From: Jiangellaceae bacterium
Lineage (GTDB): Bacteria; Actinomycetota; Actinomycetes; Jiangellales; Jiangellaceae
Assembly: GCA_030146385.1 (NCBI GenBank)
Contig: JASLBX010000390.1
Coordinates: 1-6,518 of the forward strand
Reading direction: 5' to 3'
Length of the DNA: 6,518 nt
The translations under genes were made by a program, and so were the position numbers. This document shows, in pieces, positions 1-4,217 of this stretch. Position 1 is the first letter of the stretch. Each line of letters opens with the position of its first letter. Below the pieces are notes generated by a model. It ran no database searches. It was not told the DNA's origin and worked only from the letters and a program-made list of their open reading frames with translations.

Positions 1-215
1 GCTACTGCACGCCGGGCATGATCATGACGGCGGTGGATCTGCTGTCGAACAACCCGTCCCCGAGCGACGAAGAGATCCGCGAGGGGTTGGAGGGCAACCT
101 CTGCCGGTGTACGGGCTACGAGAACATCGTGCGGGCTGTCCGTCAGGCGGCCACTGCGCAGGCCGGCAGCGAGCAGTCCGAGCCCGCCGGTTCCCGCGAG
201 GAGGTGCCGGCATGA
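1..215 (+). CDS. coxS: Form II CO dehydrogenase-like small subunit, [2Fe-2S] (3' end only)
   Basis: This is the C-terminal end of the iron-sulfur subunit of a molybdenum hydroxylase; the gene begins before the window and reads in frame from base 3. The visible part has the family's helical second domain. It starts with YCTPGM, whose cysteine (codon 6-8) is the second of the CGxC pair, and continues through EEIREGLEGNLCRCTGYENI, where the CRC cysteines (codons 102-104 and 108-110) complete the ligands of the Mo-proximal [2Fe-2S] cluster. In this family the subunit relays electrons from the molybdenum site in CoxL to FAD in CoxM. The N-terminal ferredoxin-like domain with the other cluster is outside the window. 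After the CRC motif comes a tail of about 30 residues rich in Ala, Gly and Glu. The stop codon overlaps the coxL start (ATGA, 212-215), so the two genes are probably translationally coupled. The family is certain; the substrate cannot be told from this subunit. Confidence 0.95.
   Translation, partial: YCTPGMIMTAVDLLSNNPSPSDEEIREGLEGNLCRCTGYENIVRAVRQAATAQAGSEQSEPAGSREEVPA
198..205 (+). promoter_or_regulatory. Ribosome binding site of coxL
   Basis: GAGGAGGT lies inside the end of coxS, six bases before the ATG at 212. It is a near-perfect Shine-Dalgarno sequence and fixes the coxL start at 212. The reading frame is open upstream as far as 107, but those codons belong to the coxS coding region read in another frame. 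Confidence 0.85.
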
Positions 216-2584
216 CCGCAGTCGAAGAGCGTCCGGCGAGGGAGGTCGGGTCCGCCCGCAAGCGGAGCGAGGACGCTCACCTGATCACCGGGCGCACGCA
301 GTGGACCGACAACGTCGTCCTGCCCGGCATGCTCCACATCAGTGTGCTGCGCAGCCCGGTTGCGCACGGGCGGATCAACAGCGTCGACGTGTCCGGTGCT
401 CGCGGACTGCCCGGTGTGGTCGCAGCGCTCAGCGGAGCGGATCTGGCCGACAACTGGAGCTCGCTGCCCACCGCCTGGACGGTGTCCGAGGACCTGAAGA
501 CACCGCCGCACCTGCCGCTCGCGACCGACAAAGTCCGGTTCGTAGGCGACGGGCTGGCCGTGGTCGCAGCTACCAGCCGCGAGGCCGCGGTGGATGCGCT
601 GGAGGCGATCGAGTTCGACATCGAACCTCTGCGGCCGGTGATGGACATGACGGCCGCGGTGGCGGACGGTTCGCCGCTCGTGCACGACGACGTCCCCAAC
701 AACCGGTGCTATACGTACACCGAGCACCACGGCGACTACGCCTCGACGCGGGAGCGGGCCGAGGTCGTCGTGACCCGCCGGTTCATCAACCAGCGGCTTA
801 TCCCGAGCGCCATGGAGCCGCGCTCGGTGGTGGTCCAGCCGACCGGTGCCGACGAATACACCATGTGGTCGTCCACCCAGGTGCCGCACTTCGTGCAGAT
901 CTTCATGTCTCTGGTGACAGGCATCCCGCAGCAGAACCTCCGGGTGATCGCGCCGGACGTCGGCGGCGGTTTTGGGTCCAAGCTGGAGGTCTACGCCGAG
1001 GAGGCGATCACGCTAGTGCTCGCCAAGCGCCTCGGCGTCCCGGTCAAGTGGACCGAGACCCGCAGCGAGGCCTGCCAGGCCACGATCCACGGCCGCGACC
1101 TGATCCAGGACGCCGAGATCACCGCGACCCGCGAGGGGACGGTGCTCGGGCTCAAGGTCGATCTGACCGCTGACATGGGGGCGTACCTGCAACTGCTTAC
1201 CCCGTCGATCCCGTTGCTCGGCCGGTACATGTACCCGGGCATCTACAAGTTCGAGGCGCACGATTTCAGCTGCACGGGAATCTTCACCAACAAGACGCCC
1301 ACGGACGCCTATCGCGGCGCGGGCCGTCCCGAGGCCACCTTCGTGATCGAGCGGATGATGGACGAGCTCGCCGTGGAGCTCGGAATGGATCAGCTCGAAG
1401 TACGGCGGAAGAACTGGATCAAGCACGACGAGTTCCCGTACACGACGGTCGCCGGGTTGGAGTACGACTCCGGCAACTACGAGGCGGCCACCGATCGGGC
1501 GATGGAGCTGTTCGGCTACGACGAGTTGCGCCGTGAGCAGGCCGAGCGCCGTGAGCGCGGTGACACCGCTCAGCTCGGCCTCGGCATCTCGACGTACACC
1601 GAGATGTGCGGGCTCGCGCCGTCCCGGTGGCTCGGGCAGGTCGGGTACGTGGCAGGCGGCTGGGAGGCGGCGACCGTTCGGGTACTGCCGCTTGGCAAGG
1701 TGGAGGTCATTACCGGCACGTCACCGCACGGCCAGGCGCACGAGACGACGTTCGCGCAGATCGCCGCGGACGCGCTCGGGGTGCCGTTCGAGGACATCGT
1801 GGTGGTACACGGCGACACACGGACGGCCCCGATCGGGCTGGACACGTACGGCTCGAGGTCGCTTGCCGTAGGTGGCATCGCCATCGTCGAGGCCAGCCGC
1901 AAGGTCGTGGAGAAGGCCAGAACGCTGGCGGCGCACGTACTCGAGTGCGACGTATCGGACGTCGAGTTCAGCGACGGCAAGTTCAGCGTCCGGGGCTCAC
2001 CCGATGCCGCCAAGACGATCCAGGAGCTTGCGTTCGCCTCGTTCACCGCGCACAGCCTGCCGGGCGGGGAGTCGCCCGTCCTGAGCGGCGAGTCGATCGT
2101 CGACCCGGAGGTGTTCTCGTATCCCCACGGGACGCACCTCGCCCTGGTGGAGGTAGACACCGAGACCGGCGCCGTGAACCTGGCGAAGTACGTGGCGGTC
2201 GACGACGTCGGAAAGGTGATCAACCCGATGGTCGTCGAGGGGCAGGTCCACGGCGGCGTCGTGCAGGGCATCGCGCAGGCCCTGTTCGAGGAGGCCGTCT
2301 ACGACGACGAAGGCAATCTGGTTACCGGCACGTTCGTCGACTATCTGGTCCCGAGCGCGGCCGACGTCCCGTCGATCACCACCGACCGCACGGAGACTCC
2401 GGCCACAACGAACCCGCTCGGCGTGAAGGGAGTCGGCGAGGCCGGCACGATCGCGTCCACTCCGGCCGTCGTCAACGCCGTCGTCGACGCGTTGCGGCCG
2501 TACGGCGTCAACGACGTCCAGATGCCCTGCTCGCCACGGCGGGTCTGGGAGGCGCTCAACCAGGCACGGGGAGGTGCGCAGTGA
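212..2584 (+). CDS. coxL: Form II CO dehydrogenase-like large subunit, molybdopterin-binding
   Basis: This 790-residue protein is the catalytic subunit of a xanthine oxidase-family molybdenum hydroxylase, normally part of an (LMS)2 complex. The N-terminal a/b-hammerhead domain (about 22-140) is followed by the molybdenum-cofactor domains. Visible motifs are GGGFGSK at 251-257, the active-site loop AYRGAGR at 366-372 (bases 1307-1327), HGQAHETTFAQ at 506-516, YGSRS at 546-550, and GVGEAG at 740-745 with the conserved catalytic Glu743. The length fits the family. True (form I) CO dehydrogenases carry AYxCSFR, whose cysteine binds the Mo-S-Cu centre. Here Gly-Ala replaces Cys-Ser, which marks form II. 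Form II enzymes are widely annotated as CO dehydrogenases, but their substrate is generally uncertain, so the sequence supports a hydroxylase without naming its substrate. ATG 212 was chosen for its strong ribosome binding site and the four-base overlap with coxS. The stop overlaps the coxM start. Confidence 0.96.
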   Translation: MTAVEERPAREVGSARKRSEDAHLITGRTQWTDNVVLPGMLHISVLRSPVAHGRINSVDVSGARGLPGVVAALSGADLADNWSSLPTAWTVSEDLKTPPHLPLATDKVRFVGDGLAVVAATSREAAVDALEAIEFDIEPLRPVMDMTAAVADGSPLVHDDVPNNRCYTYTEHHGDYASTRERAEVVVTRRFINQRLIPSAMEPRSVVVQPTGADEYTMWSSTQVPHFVQIFMSLVTGIPQQNLRVIAPDVGGGFGSKLEVYAEEAITLVLAKRLGVPVKWTETRSEACQATIHGRDLIQDAEITATREGTVLGLKVDLTADMGAYLQLLTPSIPLLGRYMYPGIYKFEAHDFSCTGIFTNKTPTDAYRGAGRPEATFVIERMMDELAVELGMDQLEVRRKNWIKHDEFPYTTVAGLEYDSGNYEAATDRAMELFGYDELRREQAERRERGDTAQLGLGISTYTEMCGLAPSRWLGQVGYVAGGWEAATVRVLPLGKVEVITGTSPHGQAHETTFAQIAADALGVPFEDIVVVHGDTRTAPIGLDTYGSRSLAVGGIAIVEASRKVVEKARTLAAHVLECDVSDVEFSDGKFSVRGSPDAAKTIQELAFASFTAHSLPGGESPVLSGESIVDPEVFSYPHGTHLALVEVDTETGAVNLAKYVAVDDVGKVINPMVVEGQVHGGVVQGIAQALFEEAVYDDEGNLVTGTFVDYLVPSAADVPSITTDRTETPATTNPLGVKGVGEAGTIASTPAVVNAVVDALRPYGVNDVQMPCSPRRVWEALNQARGGAQ
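2568..2575 (+). promoter_or_regulatory. Ribosome binding site of coxM
   Basis: GGGGAGGT lies within the last codons of coxL, five bases before the GTG at 2581. It supports this GTG as the coxM start, which gives the GTGA overlap at 2581-2584. The frame is open much further upstream, to 1606, but that part is coxL read out of frame. Confidence 0.85.
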
Positions 2585-3429
2585 TACCCGCACAGTTCGA
2601 GTACGTCCGGGCCGGGTCGGTCGACGAGGCGGTCTCGGCACTGAATGAGGACGCCAAGGTGCTGGCCGGCGGCCAGAGCCTGATTCCGCTGATGCGGCTG
2701 CGGCTCGCCTTCCCGGAGGTCGTGGTGGACGTGTCCCGGGTCGACGAGATGCGCGGAATCCGCGAGGAGGGTGACCGGCTCGTCTTCGGTGCCGCGACGA
2801 CGCACGACGAGGTGCTGCGCGATCAACTCGTCCGGATGCACTGCCCGGTGATCGCCGAGGTGACGGCCACGGTGGCCGACCCGGCGGTACGGCATCGCGG
2901 CACGTTCGGCGGCTCGATCGCGCATGCCGACCCGGCGGGCGACCTGCCGGCGCTGGCGCTTGCGCTCGACGCGACGATGACGATCGCCGGCGCTGGCGGA
3001 CGGCGCGAGGTGCCCGCCGCGGAGTTCTTCGTCGACTACCTGCAGACTGCTGTGGCGCCGGACGAGGTACTCGTGTCGGTTTCGGTGCCGAAGCTCGGGG
3101 ACGGCTGGGGTCACCGGTACGAGAAGTTCAACCGGTCGGCCCAGGCGTGGGCGGTGGTCGGCGCCGTGGCGGTCGTCCAGCGGTCGAACGGATCGATCGG
3201 GTCGGCCCGGATCGGGCTGGTCAACGTCGGGTCCACTCCCGTGCGAGCGGCGGCCGTCGAGGCCGCGCTGGCCGGTGCCGAAGCGTCCCCGGACGCGGTG
3301 GCGGCCGCGGCCGAGGCGGCAACGGATGGCCTCTCTCCGACGGCCGATATCCATGCTTCCGCCGAGTACCGTGCGCACCTGGCCCAGGTGCTGACCCGCC
3401 GCGCCGTCGCCGCGGCTACGGGGATGTGA
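2581..3429 (+). CDS. coxM: Form II CO dehydrogenase-like medium subunit, FAD-binding
   Basis: This 282-residue flavoprotein takes electrons from the CoxS clusters onto FAD and passes them to an acceptor, probably the respiratory chain in this family. The N-terminal FAD-binding domain has the two signature loops. AGGQSLIP at 29-36 and RGTFGGSIAHADP at 106-118 contact the FAD pyrophosphate in CoxM and related subunits. The C-terminal CO dehydrogenase flavoprotein domain follows, with YEKFNRSAQAWAVVG at about 180-194, where relatives usually have a KxxRRAxD-type stretch. The last 65 residues are alanine-rich, ending in a short helix typical of the family. The length (family about 280-300) and both ends look intact. 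The GTG start is set by a strong ribosome binding site and the four-base overlap with coxL. A position third after S and L is the form II order; form I operons usually run M-S-L. Confidence 0.95.
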   Translation: MIPAQFEYVRAGSVDEAVSALNEDAKVLAGGQSLIPLMRLRLAFPEVVVDVSRVDEMRGIREEGDRLVFGAATTHDEVLRDQLVRMHCPVIAEVTATVADPAVRHRGTFGGSIAHADPAGDLPALALALDATMTIAGAGGRREVPAAEFFVDYLQTAVAPDEVLVSVSVPKLGDGWGHRYEKFNRSAQAWAVVGAVAVVQRSNGSIGSARIGLVNVGSTPVRAAAVEAALAGAEASPDAVAAAAEAATDGLSPTADIHASAEYRAHLAQVLTRRAVAAATGM

Positions 3430-3433
3430 CCCG

Positions 3434-4192
3434 ATGCGGCTAGAGCATGAGTTCACCGTGCCGGTCCCGGTCGAGCAGGCCTGGGACGTGTTGCTGGACG
3501 TCGAACGCGTCGCGCCGTGCATGCCGGGCGCGACGATCGAATCGGTCGACGGCGACAGCTTCACCGGCAAGGTCAAGGTCCGGGTGGGTCCGGTCACGGT
3601 CGCTTACAGCGGATCGGCGTCCTTCCTCGAGAAGGACGCCGCCGCCCGACGCGTCGTCGTACAGGCCAAGGGACGGGAGACCCGTGGGGCCGGCACGGCG
3701 GCCGCTACGGTGACGGCGGTGCTGAACGAGGTCGACGGCGGGACGAAAGTCAACGTCGAGACCGATCTGGCCATCACCGGGCGGCCCGCGCAGTTCGGCC
3801 GGGGAGTGATGGATGAGGTCGGCGCGAAGCTGCTCGGCCAGTTCGCCGACTGCTTGGCCGACCGGCTGGGAGCCGAAGAGGCGGCGCCGGCGGCCGAGGC
3901 CGCTGTTGTGGGCGAGACTGCGGCTCCGTCTGGTGCGGCGGAGACTGCCGATGCGGTGGAACCGGCGGGTGCGGGCGCAGACGCGGCGGCTGGCGAACCT
4001 TCCGGCGACTCGGCCGCAGCCGGCGGGCCGACGGCCACCGGCGCCCGCCCGACCGAGTCCCGGCCCACGTCCGACACCATCAACCTGATCGAGGTGGCGG
4101 GCGGGTCCATCGCCAAGCGCGTCGTACCGGTGGTCGCCGTGATAGCCGTGGCGGTCATCGTGTGGGCAGTGGTGCGCGGCCTGCGGAACTGA
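3434..4192 (+). CDS. coxG: CoxG-like SRPBCC protein with C-terminal membrane anchor
   Basis: This 252-residue protein has three parts. Residues 1-147 are a CoxG/SRPBCC (START-like) lipid-binding fold with family signatures: PCMPGA at 28-33, KVKVRVGPVTVAYSG at 46-60, TDLAITGRPAQFGRGVM at 110-126 and a closing helix around 128-145. Residues 148-215 are a low-complexity linker rich in Ala, Gly, Pro and Glu, probably disordered. Residues 230-248 are a hydrophobic segment followed by RGLRN, a likely single C-terminal transmembrane helix with a short basic tail. CoxG in known CO oxidisers supports attachment of the enzyme to the membrane or electron transfer to quinone. A tethered hydrophobic-cavity domain fits such a role, which here is inference. 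The start at 3434 follows the coxM stop after four bases, with only a weak GGGGAT binding site (3420-3425), so expression may depend on coupling to coxM. It is the last gene of the visible operon. Confidence 0.9.
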   Translation: MRLEHEFTVPVPVEQAWDVLLDVERVAPCMPGATIESVDGDSFTGKVKVRVGPVTVAYSGSASFLEKDAAARRVVVQAKGRETRGAGTAAATVTAVLNEVDGGTKVNVETDLAITGRPAQFGRGVMDEVGAKLLGQFADCLADRLGAEEAAPAAEAAVVGETAAPSGAAETADAVEPAGAGADAAAGEPSGDSAAAGGPTATGARPTESRPTSDTINLIEVAGGSIAKRVVPVVAVIAVAVIVWAVVRGLRN

Positions 4193-4217
4193 CCGCGGGC
4201 GCGCAACACCACCTCGA
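4193..4217. other. Short gap between convergent genes coxG and parC
   Basis: These 25 bases separate the coxG stop (TGA, 4190-4192) from the parC stop on the other strand (TAG, read at 4220-4218). The only symmetry I see is CCGCGG at 4193-4198 and again at 4221-4226, which could pair across a loop of about 22 bases. There is no T-run. I find no convincing intrinsic terminator for either direction, so transcripts may overlap at their 3' ends. Confidence 0.6.

Noticed and set aside
107..211. Upstream start for coxL
   Set aside because: The added 35 residues come from coxS read in another frame; the strong ribosome binding site and the family N-terminus both point to 212.
1606..2580. Upstream extension of coxM into coxL
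   Set aside because: The extra residues are Arg/Gly-rich out-of-frame coxL. CoxM homology starts at the GTG at 2581, which has its own ribosome binding site.
2341..3597. A 418-codon open frame on the minus strand across coxL, coxM and coxG
   Set aside because: It crosses three real genes antisense, and its Arg- and His-rich product has no family features.
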